Origin: Actinospineispora acaciae DSM 45401
GTDB taxonomy: Bacteria; Actinomycetota; Actinomycetes; Mycobacteriales; Pseudonocardiaceae
Direction of reading: 5' to 3'
Assembly: GCF_000620785.1 (NCBI RefSeq)
Contig: NZ_JIAI01000002.1
Location: forward strand, 614,110-678,109
DNA: 64,000 bases
In this document: positions 1-7,784 of the stretch, one piece after another
Layout: each line of letters begins with the position of its first letter
Position numbering within the stretch: position 1 is the first letter of the stretch
The notes under the pieces: model-generated
What the model saw: only the letters and a program-made list of their open reading frames with translations
Databases searched by the model: none
Told to the model about the DNA's origin: nothing
Translations under genes and position numbers: made by a program

Positions 1-1
1 G

Positions 2-349
2 CAGGGCAAGATGTTCGAGGCCACCACGCCGCTCGGCCCGGCGCTGGTCACTCCGGACGAGGTCGACGGGGGGACCGCGATCGACGCGGAGATCACCACC
101 GAGGTGGACGGCGAGGTGCTGCAGCGCTCGACCACCGGGCAGCTCGTTTTCGACCCCGCCGCGCTGGTCGCCTACGTCTCGGAGATCATCACGTTGCGCC
201 CTGGCGACGTGATCGCGACGGGCACCCCCGGCGGCGTCGGCCACGCCCGCACGCCACCCAGGCACCTGTCCGACGGCAACGTGCTCACCACCCGGATCGC
301 CGGCGTCGGCGAGTGCCGCAACGTCTGCCGCAAGGAGAAGCTGTCCTAA
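2..349 (+). CDS. Fumarylacetoacetate hydrolase family protein, C-terminal part (5' end outside window)
   Basis: The reading frame is already open at the first base and runs to a TAA at 347-349, so this is the last ~115 residues of a longer gene. The visible part has the FAH-fold core: GKMFEATTPLGPALVTPDE near the start, an RSTTGQLVF stretch, and the LRPGDVIATGTPGGVG signature followed by a basic GVGECRNVC end. This pattern is typical of FAHD1/2-hydroxyhepta-2,4-diene-1,7-dioate isomerase-like enzymes, which hydrolyse or isomerise acylpyruvate-type intermediates with a divalent metal. The metal-binding Glu residues of the family lie upstream of the window, so the exact reaction cannot be assigned. 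The ATG at 11 is an internal methionine, not the start. Confidence 0.85.
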   Translation, partial: QGKMFEATTPLGPALVTPDEVDGGTAIDAEITTEVDGEVLQRSTTGQLVFDPAALVAYVSEIITLRPGDVIATGTPGGVGHARTPPRHLSDGNVLTTRIAGVGECRNVCRKEKLS

Positions 350-353
350 GCCG

Positions 354-1121
354 TCACCGGTCGGTGAGCCGGCCCAGCTGTCGCTGCACCTCGTCCAGCC
401 GGGCCTGCAGCAGCGCCACCTCGGCGGTGAGCAACGGGATCAGGGCATCCCGGTCGGCGTCGCTCTCGACGGTCGCGGGGGCGGCCGCGCTGTCCGGCGC
501 CGCCTCGGCGGGCTGAACCGGAGGCGAGGCCCCGCCCAGGTCGAACGGTCGCACCGGGTCGTACGGGCGGTTCGTCTCGTCCTCGGCGACCGGGGTGCCG
601 CCGAGCAGCTTGGAGAAGCCCTCCAGGGCGAGCCCCGGGCGCGGGCTGGCGCACGCCGTGCACACCGCGACCAGCCGCCGCCACCCCATCGAGCCGGCGC
701 CGGTCTCCACGAACACCGTCGCCGCGTGCCCGCACCCGCACCTGCCGACCCGCACCCTGGTGACCCGCTGCCGGGCGTAGCGCAGCCCCCGCTCGTAGCG
801 CAGGAACCGCCCGGACACCGCGACCTCCAGCAGCACCGCGTACCGGTAGTCCGGGTCGCAGGCCAGCGCCCGGGCGTCGTCGAGGGTGTGCACGCAGTAG
901 AAGCCGCAGTCACACCACCGAGACGGGCTGCGATGTCGCCCGCCCTGGGCGCACTCGGCGTCGGCCCGTACCCCGTACACGCTCGCCCGGCCGAGGGTCA
1001 CCCCGCTGAACCCCGCGCGGCCACCGTCCGCCGAGATCATCGGGTGTGCCAGCTTGTACCCGCGCAGCGGCGTGGTCAGCTGTTCCTTCGGGGTGCGCCG
1101 GACGGGCGACCAGCCCGCCAT
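354..1121 (-). CDS. Unknown protein with cysteine clusters and a C-terminal coiled coil
   Basis: A 255-residue protein I cannot name. Residues ~60-160 contain several close cysteine groups (CDCGFYC, GRCGCGH, VCTAC), suggesting one or two structural zinc sites. A low-complexity Ala/Pro linker follows, and the last ~35 residues form a heptad-like helix (LTAEVALLQARLDEVQRQL), probably a dimerising coiled coil. There is no signal peptide or membrane segment, so it is probably cytoplasmic. The ATG at 1119-1121 lies 4 bases after the stop of the small gene 1126-1302, so the two look co-transcribed. Its 3' end converges on the FAH-family gene with only 4 bases between stops. Function unknown; the metal-binding idea is inference from cysteine spacing. 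Confidence 0.7.
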   Translation of the reverse strand: MAGWSPVRRTPKEQLTTPLRGYKLAHPMISADGGRAGFSGVTLGRASVYGVRADAECAQGGRHRSPSRWCDCGFYCVHTLDDARALACDPDYRYAVLLEVAVSGRFLRYERGLRYARQRVTRVRVGRCGCGHAATVFVETGAGSMGWRRLVAVCTACASPRPGLALEGFSKLLGGTPVAEDETNRPYDPVRPFDLGGASPPVQPAEAAPDSAAAPATVESDADRDALIPLLTAEVALLQARLDEVQRQLGRLTDR

Positions 1122-1125
1122 CGGG

Positions 1126-1302
1126 CTAGGCCTTGGCGTGTGCGACGGCCGGTTCGGCCGGCGACTCCACCCGCGTGGTCGGCACGGACGCGGCCGGCGT
1201 GGTCTTCTCGACCGCCTCGACCGACTCGGTGGGCGCCTGCGGCTCCTCGATCGGCGCCTGCTCGACTACCTCGCCGACGGAAAGCATCTTTCCGAGCCTC
1301 AT
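1126..1302 (-). CDS. Small Pro/Glu/Ala-rich protein, first gene of a two-gene operon
   Basis: A 58-residue frame starting MRLGKMLSVGEVVEQ, followed by a Pro/Glu/Thr/Ala-rich tail ending in AVAHAKA. The start is supported by a strong Shine-Dalgarno (GGGAGG on the minus strand) six bases upstream of the ATG. The frame ends 4 bases before the ATG of the cysteine-cluster protein, which argues for co-transcription. There is no recognisable domain, signal peptide or membrane segment; the tail should be disordered. Function unknown. The gene call rests on the ribosome binding site, spacing and codon use. Confidence 0.5.
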   Translation of the reverse strand: MRLGKMLSVGEVVEQAPIEEPQAPTESVEAVEKTTPAASVPTTRVESPAEPAVAHAKA

Positions 1303-1460
1303 CCCGGCCTCCCAGGTGCAGCGTGCGTGCTCGTTCCTTCAAGGCTGACTCGACGAGCCGCCGATGTCCAGAGCATAGGGCGTGTCCGTCCCCCATGAGG
1401 ATCACCGGCCCCGCCCGACCGGCCTAGCGGTGTCACCGTGAGAGATGGCTCAGAGGTGGC

Positions 1461-2975
1461 TCAGAGGTGGCGCAGCGCCGGCCAGATCCGCGCCCAGGAG
1501 TCGCGGCGGTCGGTGGCCAGCCAGATCGGCGTGCCGTCCAGCGGGGTGCGGGCTCCGAGCGCCGAGGTGTCCACGGTTGCCAGCCGCCGCACGGCGCCGA
1601 AGTACGGCCGGATCGCCGAGGGGTCGCCGACGAACAGCACCGCGTCTGACCCGTCATCCCTGGGGGAGCCGAAGTACCAGTACCCCCGGTGCCCGCTGTA
1701 CACCTCGGGCAGGCCCCGCGCCGGTCCGAACCTGTCCAGCGCGGCCGCCTCCCGGTAGTTCTCGGTGACGATCACCAGGCCCGGCCACGCCGAGCTCGGC
1801 ACCGTCAGGTAGGCGTCGGCCACGGTGTCCGCGAGCTCCGGCCAGCCGACCTCGCCGAGCCGTGGGCTGGGGCCCACCAGCGGCCGGTCGTGGTCCAGCC
1901 AGGAGACCGGGCCGACCGGCAGCACGGGCAGCGCCAGCAGCGCGGACAGCGCGAGCACCGGCCAGCGCGGCACCCACCGGAACAGCCGGGGCAGCCGCCC
2001 GCGCTCCACCTCGACCGCCGCCGCCGCCCACAGCACCGGGAACATCCCTGCCACGTAGTACGCCCGCCCGTCGGCCAGCACGAACAGCCCGGTGACCCCG
2101 ATCGCTGTCCAGCCGAGGAAGGCGTACGGGCGCAGCTCCGGCGCCCGCAGCAGCCGCGCCGCCCCGTAGCAGGCCCCGAGCGCGCCGGCCCCGATCCCGG
2201 CGCACACCAGCACCAGCGGCAGGAACGTCGACGCCCCGCCCAGCGCCTCCTGCTCGGCGGCGAGCCGGCCGTTCAGGGCCAGCTGCGGCCAGCCGTGCCG
2301 GGCCTGCCACACCAGCACGGGCACGGCGGTGACCAGGGCGAACCCGCCGGCCAGCCACAGCCGTGGGCGGGCGCCCAGCTCGCGAGGCCCCACGGTGAGC
2401 ACGGCGACCACCACGACCGCCCAGAACGCCGCGATCAGGTACCTGGCCTGCAGCCCGACGGCGGTCACCAGGCCGAGCCAGAGCAGCAGCCGGTCGTCCC
2501 TGGTGCGCACCCAGCGGGCCAGCAGCCAGGTGCACACCGCCCACAGGAACGCGTCCACGGTCGGGGCGGACAGCAGATGCCCGGCGCCGAGCGTGAACGC
2601 CGAGCCGGCGTACACGGCGGCGGCCAGCACCTGGGCGTACCGCGCGCCACCCAGCTCGCGGGCGGTCAGCGCGGTCACCACCACCCCGGCCGAGGTGACC
2701 ACCGCGGCCGGCAGCCGCAGGCCGACCAGCGAGCCGCCGGTCACCGCGTCCATGGCACGGGCGAGCAGCGGCAGCAGCGGCGGCAGGTCCGCGTAGGCCC
2801 AGTCCGGATGGTCGCCGGCGGCGAGCAGGTACAGCTCGTCGCCGAAGTAGCCGTAGCGCCAGCTCACCGCGAGCAGGACCGCGCCCACCGCGCCGGCGAG
2901 CGCCAGGACAGGCCGGACGGCCAGCGGGGCGACCGACTCGCCCGCGCTCCGGCCCGCCGTCAAGCCCGCTTGCAT
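1461..2975 (-). CDS. Glycosyltransferase family 39 (ArnT/PMT-like) membrane protein
   Basis: A 504-residue polytopic membrane protein. The N-terminal half has the GT39/ArnT layout: first membrane helix, then YFGDELYLLAAGDHPDWAYAD with the catalytic-type Asp-Glu pair in the first external loop, then PPLLPLLARAMDAVTGGS. About ten further hydrophobic segments follow and a soluble C-terminal domain of ~130 residues. Such enzymes transfer sugars from polyprenyl-phosphate donors to lipid or protein acceptors on the outer face of the membrane; donor and acceptor cannot be read here. I chose the ATG at 2973-2975 (MQAGLTAGRS) because the upstream extension of the frame has no membrane-protein character and overlaps the histidine kinase gene. 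It is divergent from that kinase. Confidence 0.8.
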   Translation of the reverse strand: MQAGLTAGRSAGESVAPLAVRPVLALAGAVGAVLLAVSWRYGYFGDELYLLAAGDHPDWAYADLPPLLPLLARAMDAVTGGSLVGLRLPAAVVTSAGVVVTALTARELGGARYAQVLAAAVYAGSAFTLGAGHLLSAPTVDAFLWAVCTWLLARWVRTRDDRLLLWLGLVTAVGLQARYLIAAFWAVVVVAVLTVGPRELGARPRLWLAGGFALVTAVPVLVWQARHGWPQLALNGRLAAEQEALGGASTFLPLVLVCAGIGAGALGACYGAARLLRAPELRPYAFLGWTAIGVTGLFVLADGRAYYVAGMFPVLWAAAAVEVERGRLPRLFRWVPRWPVLALSALLALPVLPVGPVSWLDHDRPLVGPSPRLGEVGWPELADTVADAYLTVPSSAWPGLVIVTENYREAAALDRFGPARGLPEVYSGHRGYWYFGSPRDDGSDAVLFVGDPSAIRPYFGAVRRLATVDTSALGARTPLDGTPIWLATDRRDSWARIWPALRHL

Positions 2976-3183
2976 GTAACTGTGCCCCCTACGACCCTTC
3001 CCAGGACCTGTATTGCATCTCGTGGCCGACGCCGACGGGAGCGCGAGAGGTGGGAAGCGAGCGCGCCGAAGGTGGGCCTCGACGGCGCTGTACTGCGACT
3101 TTCGTCGCATAGCGGATGGCCAACGAAGGTGTTTGCCCTGGTTCGGCGGGCGCGGCCGGGATCGGTGAGTACCGTGCATACGC

Positions 3184-4488
3184 GTGGAGCACTCGAACCC
3201 GGCCCGGTGGTGGGCCGGGCTGCGGACATCGCGGCGCGAACTGATCTTCGACGCGGTGATGGTGCTGCTCGTCGAGGCCTTCCTGGTGATGGTGCTCTGG
3301 GAGCTGCTGGTCCAGCACGGCCCGTGGGGCCTGGTGATCCAGGCGGTGCTCGCGGCGACCCTGCTGTTCCGCCGCTCGGCGCCGCTGACCGTGCTGACGT
3401 TGATGCTGCTGAGCACCATCGCGCTGATCCCGGTCGGGCAGTGGTGGCCCAACCTGATGCTGTCCATGATCGGGGACATCAACCAGGGCTGGCTGGTGCT
3501 CGCGGTGCCGTTCGCCGCCTACGCCGCGCTGGTCTACAGCAGCGACCGGCGGCGCGCCTGGATCATGAGCGGCGCGATCATGGTGGTGGCCACCCGGCCG
3601 TGGGACCCGGCGGTGTTCGAACGCACCGTCGGCGTCGTCATCGTCGTCGGGCTGCCCGCGCTGCTGGGCAACTACGTGGCCAGCCTGAACGAGCGGGTGG
3701 AGCGCGCCGAGCGCGAGCAGCACCGGCTGGCCGAGCAGGCCAGGGTGGAGGAACGGGTCCGGCTGGCCGCCGAGATGCACGACGTGGTCACCCACCGGGT
3801 GAGCCTGATGGTGCTGCAGGCCGGCGCCCTGGGCGTGACCGCCACCGACGCCGAGACCAGGGCCGCCGCCGAGGACCTGCGCGCCGCCGGCTGCCAGGCG
3901 CTGGAGGAGCTGCGCGACCTGGTCGGGGTGTTGCGCGCGGCGCCGGAGGACGCGGTGGAGGACGTCGCGGTGGCCCGCGCCGGCGGCCAGGCCGGCGCGC
4001 CGGACTTCGCCGAGCTGCTCACCGAGTCCGAGTCGATCGGCGTGTCCGTCGAGCTGGACCAGCGGGGCAACCCGGCGATCGCGTCCCCGGTGGTCGGCCG
4101 CACCGCCTACCGGATCGTGCAGGAGGCGCTGACCAACGTCCGCAAGCACGCGCCCGGCGCCACCGCCAAGGTGACCATGGACTACCAGTCCGACCGGGTC
4201 CGGCTGACCGTCCGCAACAGCGCCCCCGAACGGCAGGTGGACGAGAGCCTCACCGCCAGCGGCTCCGGCACCGGCCTGCTCGGGCTGCGCCAGCGCGTCG
4301 AGCTGGTCAGCGGAACATTGCATGCCGGCCCGACCGAGGACGGCGGCTTCGAGGTGGACGCGACGCTGCCGTCCTACGTGCCGACCCGCGAGGAGCCGGC
4401 CCGGTCCGGCGCCCGCGCGCACCGGGTGCGCAACGGGCCGGCGAACGGCGCCCCGGCGTGGGCGCACCCAGCGCGGAGGGATGCATGA
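3184..4488 (+). CDS. NarL-type sensor histidine kinase
   Basis: A 434-residue sensor kinase beginning at GTG. Residues ~20-165 hold four to five membrane helices with very short loops, so the sensing part is within the membrane. A short linker (ERVERAEREQHRLAEQARVE) precedes the HisKA_3 dimerisation helix with the phospho-acceptor His199 in AEMHDVVTHRVSLMVL. The HATPase domain shows the N box (QEALTNVRKH, Asn318) and a G box around residue 362 (GTGLLGLRQRVEL). The C-terminal ~35 residues are disordered. The gene overlaps the response regulator by 4 bases (ATGA). Upstream, between this gene and the glycosyltransferase, there is a small palindrome (GCGAC-N4-GTCGC at 3095-3108) that could be an operator. 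Signal unknown. Confidence 0.9.
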   Translation: MEHSNPARWWAGLRTSRRELIFDAVMVLLVEAFLVMVLWELLVQHGPWGLVIQAVLAATLLFRRSAPLTVLTLMLLSTIALIPVGQWWPNLMLSMIGDINQGWLVLAVPFAAYAALVYSSDRRRAWIMSGAIMVVATRPWDPAVFERTVGVVIVVGLPALLGNYVASLNERVERAEREQHRLAEQARVEERVRLAAEMHDVVTHRVSLMVLQAGALGVTATDAETRAAAEDLRAAGCQALEELRDLVGVLRAAPEDAVEDVAVARAGGQAGAPDFAELLTESESIGVSVELDQRGNPAIASPVVGRTAYRIVQEALTNVRKHAPGATAKVTMDYQSDRVRLTVRNSAPERQVDESLTASGSGTGLLGLRQRVELVSGTLHAGPTEDGGFEVDATLPSYVPTREEPARSGARAHRVRNGPANGAPAWAHPARRDA

Positions 4489-5135
4489 TCCGGGTCATCG
4501 TGGTCGACGACGAGCCGATGGTGTGCGCGCACCTGCGCACCATCCTGGGCTCGGCGCCGGACATCGAGGTGGTGGAGGCCGCCCACGACGGCGCGGCCGG
4601 CGTGGAGGCGGTGGTCCGCCACCGCCCGCACGTGGTGCTGATGGACCTGCGGATGCCCGGCGTGGACGGGCTGACCGCGATCGCCCGCATCGCCGCGCTG
4701 CCCGAGCCGCCCACCGTGGTCGCGCTGACCACCTTCGACGCCGACCAGTACGTGATCCGCGCGCTGCGCGCCGGCGCCGCCGGGTTCCTGGTCAAGTCCA
4801 CCCCGCCGGAGGACCTGATCGGCCTGGTCAGGGTCGCCGCCGACGGCCACACCGTGCTGTCCCCGGCCGCCGCCCGCCGCCTGGTCGCCGCGTCCTCGGA
4901 CGAGCACGCCAGCCGCGACCGCGCGCTGTCGCTGATCCGCGAGCTCACCGACCGCGAGACCGACGTCCTGACCTGCCTGGGCGAGGGCCTGTCCAACGCC
5001 CAGATCGCCAAGCGGCTGTTCCTGTCCGAGACCACCGTGAAGGGCTACGTCTCGCGCATCCTGGTCAAGCTGGACTGCGAGAACCGCACCCAGGCCGGCC
5101 TGCTCGCCTACGACGCCGGCCTGGTGTCGCGGTAG
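4485..5135 (+). CDS. NarL/LuxR-family response regulator
   Basis: A 216-residue response regulator starting at the ATG inside the kinase stop codon (ATGA overlap), so the pair is translationally coupled. The receiver domain has the acidic pair Asp8/Asp9, the phospho-acceptor Asp54 (VLMDLRMPG), the conserved Thr (ALTTFD) and Lys (FLVKSTPPEDL). The C-terminal LuxR helix-turn-helix covers roughly residues 148-212 (ELTDRETDVLTCLGEGLSN, then KRLFLSETTVKGYVSRIL). It should be phosphorylated by the adjacent kinase and bind promoters. Target genes are not evident; the downstream lipoprotein is on the opposite strand and convergent. Confidence 0.93.
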   Translation: MIRVIVVDDEPMVCAHLRTILGSAPDIEVVEAAHDGAAGVEAVVRHRPHVVLMDLRMPGVDGLTAIARIAALPEPPTVVALTTFDADQYVIRALRAGAAGFLVKSTPPEDLIGLVRVAADGHTVLSPAAARRLVAASSDEHASRDRALSLIRELTDRETDVLTCLGEGLSNAQIAKRLFLSETTVKGYVSRILVKLDCENRTQAGLLAYDAGLVSR

Positions 5136-5148
5136 CCCGTGAGCGGCG

Positions 5149-5937
5149 TCAGCCGTTGGTGACCTCGATGGAGCCGGCCTTCGTCTTGGCCTTGATCTTG
5201 TGCGGGGAGTTGTTGTCCCGCTGGACCTCGACCTCGGGGTGGCCGGTCTTGGACTCGGCCTGCACCGCGTAGCCGGTACCGGACGGCACCTGGATCTCCA
5301 CGCCGCCGGCGTTCGACGAGGCGTCGACCAGGTCCGGCGCCTGCTTGAACTGCAGCTCGACCCCGCCGGCCCGGCTCTCCGCGGTGACCGACTTGCTGGT
5401 CAGGTCCTTGCCGTCGACGCCGCCCGCGCTGGTCTTGGCCGCCACGGTGCCCGCCGAGCCGGCCAGCTTGATGCCGCCGGCCCCGCTGGTGAGGTCCAGG
5501 TTGGTGCCGGCGGGGGCGCGGATCTCCCAGTCGACCTCGCAGCGGTAGTTCACCGGGCGCTGGTCCGGGCAGCCGGAGTTGGTCAGCGTCAGCGTGTTCC
5601 CGGCGACGTTGTGGCTGGTGGTGGGCTTGCTGTCGGTCCAGCGGAGCTTCTCGGTGACCGAGATCGGGCCGTCCGCCGCCACCACCGAGACCGAGCCGGC
5701 CCTCCCGTCCAGGCGCAGCTGGGTGACCGGGTCGTTGACCGTGTACGCGTTCTGCTCGACCTTCGAGCCGTCGTTCGACGAGGACGACGAGCTGGAGGAG
5801 CTGTTCGAGCTGGAGCTGTTCTGCGAGCTGTCCGTCGCCGGGTTGCAGGCGGCGGTGGCGAGCACGGCCAGCCCGAGCAGCGCGGCCGGCAGCCAGCGTG
5901 GGATGTGGGGGAGAGGGGAGGCGGTCACGCGCCGCAT
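5149..5937 (-). CDS. DUF4097-type surface lipoprotein
   Basis: A 262-residue predicted lipoprotein. The start MRRVTASPLPHIPRWL (ATG at 5935-5937) gives a short basic n-region, a hydrophobic helix and a lipobox LATAAC with the lipidated Cys near residue 33. The same frame is open further upstream but that part overlaps the divergent MerR gene and looks non-coding. After the lipobox comes a long Ser/Asn linker, then beta-strand repeats with SGAGGIKL-, TSAGGVDG- and SNAGGVEIQ-like turns, the pattern of DUF4097/YvlB-type right-handed beta-solenoids. It is probably anchored on the outer face of the membrane. The family has no settled biochemical role. It converges with the response regulator. Confidence 0.75.
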   Translation of the reverse strand: MRRVTASPLPHIPRWLPAALLGLAVLATAACNPATDSSQNSSSSNSSSSSSSSSNDGSKVEQNAYTVNDPVTQLRLDGRAGSVSVVAADGPISVTEKLRWTDSKPTTSHNVAGNTLTLTNSGCPDQRPVNYRCEVDWEIRAPAGTNLDLTSGAGGIKLAGSAGTVAAKTSAGGVDGKDLTSKSVTAESRAGGVELQFKQAPDLVDASSNAGGVEIQVPSGTGYAVQAESKTGHPEVEVQRDNNSPHKIKAKTKAGSIEVTNG

Positions 5938-6013
5938 TAAACCGCGTGTGACGGCCGCCGACTTGACCCGGCCCCTCGGGGCAGGCTTTATCGTCGGTCG
6001 TTGGGAGCGGGTG

Positions 6014-6943
6014 ATGGGCATGAAGATCGGCGAGGCGGCGGCGCGCGCGGGCGCCACCCGCAAGGCGGTGCGGTACTACGAGTCGCTGGGCCTGATCAGG
6101 CCCACCCGGCTGAGCAACGGCTACCGGGACTACAGCGAGCTGGACGTGCGCCGGGTGCACGAGGTGCGCTCGCTGAACCGGCTCGGCATCCCCGTCGAGC
6201 AGACCGGGGCGTTCCTGGAGTGCCTGGCCGAGGGCGCCGAGCACGGCGACGACTGCCCGGCCTCGCTGGCCACCTACCGGGACGTGATCGCCGAGCTGAC
6301 CGAGCGCATCGCCGCGCTGACCACCAGGCGGGCCGCCCTGCTCGACCGGCTGCACGCCGCCGCCGACCGCACCGGGGAAAGGGACACCGTGACCGACCTG
6401 ACCCAACTGCCCGCCGACCTGCCCGAACCCACCGACGACGGCGCCGCCGACCACCTGCCCGGCCGCCCCGCCCCGACCGCGACCCTGACCTCCACGGACG
6501 GCGAGACCATCGCGCTCGACGCGTTGGGCCCCGGCCGCACCGTGATCTACGTCTACCCCCTGACCGGCCGCCCCGGCGTCGACCTGCCGGAAGGCTGGGA
6601 CACCATCCCCGGCGCCCGCGGCTGCACCACCGAGGCCTGCGACTTCCGCGACCACCACGACGAGCTGCTCGCCGCCGGGGCAAGCCGGGTCTACGGCCTG
6701 TCCAGCCAGGACACCGACTACCAGCGCGAGCTCGTGACCAGGCTGCGCCTGCCGTTCCCCATGCTCTCCGACGCCGCCCTGACCCTGGCCGCCCTCCTCC
6801 CCACCTTCCAGGCCGGCGCCCTGACCCTGTACCGCCGCCTCACCCTGGTCATCACCGACAACGTGATCGAACACGTCTTCTACCCCGTGTTCCCACCCAA
6901 CGAACACGCCCGCCAAGTCCTCACTTGGCTCCGCGCGCCCTAA
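6014..6943 (+). CDS. MerR-type regulator fused to a PrxQ/BCP-like peroxiredoxin
   Basis: A 309-residue two-domain protein. Residues 1-~125 are a MerR regulator: MKIGEAAARAGATRKAVRYY winged helix, SNGYRDYSELDVRRVHEVR, and a dimerising coiled coil. Residues ~155-309 match a thiol peroxidase of the BCP/PrxQ type, with GCTTEACDFRDHHDELLAAG. Cys204 and Cys209 are five residues apart, the peroxidatic/resolving pair of atypical 2-Cys enzymes. VYGLSSQDTDYQREL and LPFPMLSD follow as in the family. The start at 6014 is preceded by GGGAG at a good distance. The design suggests a sensor that reads peroxide through its own peroxidase domain; that is inference. The stop codon lies in the arm of a long palindrome. 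Confidence 0.88.
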   Translation: MGMKIGEAAARAGATRKAVRYYESLGLIRPTRLSNGYRDYSELDVRRVHEVRSLNRLGIPVEQTGAFLECLAEGAEHGDDCPASLATYRDVIAELTERIAALTTRRAALLDRLHAAADRTGERDTVTDLTQLPADLPEPTDDGAADHLPGRPAPTATLTSTDGETIALDALGPGRTVIYVYPLTGRPGVDLPEGWDTIPGARGCTTEACDFRDHHDELLAAGASRVYGLSSQDTDYQRELVTRLRLPFPMLSDAALTLAALLPTFQAGALTLYRRLTLVITDNVIEHVFYPVFPPNEHARQVLTWLRAP

Positions 6944-7050
6944 AACCCGCCCGCGAGTCGGGGCTCCGGGCACACTGAGTCGGGCGTTTCGGCACATCCT
7001 CAAACCCGCGACTCAGTGTGCTGAGACGCCCGACTCGCGGATGGGTTTTA
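6941..7050. repeat. Nested long inverted repeat between two co-oriented genes
   Basis: Outer arms 6941-6961 and 7030-7050 are complementary over 21 bases with two mismatches. Inner arms 6970-6982 (GCACACTGAGTCG) and 7009-7021 (CGACTCAGTGTGC) are perfectly complementary over 13 bases. The two arm pairs share the core GAGTCG/CGACTC, so alternative foldings exist. The element starts at the MerR-peroxiredoxin stop codon and ends 35 bases before the next start. It may act as a terminator, or it may be a copy of a dispersed palindromic element; only a genome-wide search can separate these. Confidence 0.7.
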
Positions 7051-7085
7051 AGGTGATGGGTGCGAACCGACACCTGGAGGACACC

Positions 7086-7784
7086 GTGACCGAACCGGCC
7101 GTGCCGGACCTGGCCAGCCTGACCATCGGAGTGCTGGGCGGCACCGGGCCGCAGGGAAAGGGGCTTGCGCTGCGGTGGGCGGTGGCCGGGCTGCGGGTGG
7201 TGATCGGGTCGCGGAGCGCGGAGCGGGCGGAGAAGGCGGCCGCGGAGTTGGCCGAGCTGGCCGTGTCGGTGAACCCGTCGGCGGAGGTCAGTGGCGCGGA
7301 CAACCACGGCTGCGCGGCCGCCGCCGACCTGGTGCTGGTCGCGGTGCCGTGGGACGGTCATGACGCGCTGTTGACCTCGTTGCGGGAGCAGCTGGCCGGC
7401 AAGATCGTCATCGACTGCGTGAACCCGCTCGGGTTCGACAAGCAGGGGCCGTTCCCGTTGCGGGTGGCGGAGGGCAGCGCCGCGCAGCAGGCCGCCGCGC
7501 TGCTGCCGGAGTCCCGGGTGACCGCCGCGTTCCACCACGTGTCCGCCGTGACCCTGGCCGACCTGTCGGTGCCGAAGATCGACCTGGACGTGCTGGTGCT
7601 CGGCGAGGACCGGGCGGCAACGGATCAGGTGCGGGCGCTGGCCGACACGATCCCGGGCGTGCGGGGGGTGTACGGCGGCCGGTTGCGCAACGCCGGCCAG
7701 GTGGAGGCGCTGACCGCGAACCTGATCGCGATCAACCGGCGGTACAAGACGCACGCGGGCATTCGGATCACAGACCTGCCGTGA
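7086..7784 (+). CDS. npdG: NADPH:F420 oxidoreductase-type protein
   Basis: A 232-residue Rossmann-fold protein with the GVLGGTGPQGKGLALRW nucleotide-binding loop and GSRSAERAEKAA immediately after beta-2, where Arg residues select NADPH. Later motifs (LVAVPWDGHDALL, IDCVNPLGFDKQG, FHHVSAVTLADL, NRRYKTHAGIRIT) match F420H2:NADP oxidoreductases, which transfer hydride between NADPH and deazaflavin F420. The start is the GTG at 7086, five bases after a GGAGG; the frame is open to 7041 but that stretch lies in the palindrome. The stop overlaps the next gene by 4 bases (GTGA), so both are translated together. Confidence 0.85.
   Translation: MTEPAVPDLASLTIGVLGGTGPQGKGLALRWAVAGLRVVIGSRSAERAEKAAAELAELAVSVNPSAEVSGADNHGCAAAADLVLVAVPWDGHDALLTSLREQLAGKIVIDCVNPLGFDKQGPFPLRVAEGSAAQQAAALLPESRVTAAFHHVSAVTLADLSVPKIDLDVLVLGEDRAATDQVRALADTIPGVRGVYGGRLRNAGQVEALTANLIAINRRYKTHAGIRITDLP

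Noticed and set aside
2989..4467. 492-codon minus-strand frame opposite the histidine kinase
   Set aside because: Low-complexity Gly/Ala/Arg/His product opposite a clear kinase with all catalytic boxes.
1689..4484. Plus-strand open frame running through the glycosyltransferase and kinase genes
   Set aside because: Only its last part, the response regulator from 4485, has recognisable protein sequence; the rest is the shadow of genes in other frames.
5108..7003. 631-codon minus-strand frame over the DUF4097 lipoprotein and MerR-peroxiredoxin genes
   Set aside because: It lacks domains and covers two well-supported genes in other frames.
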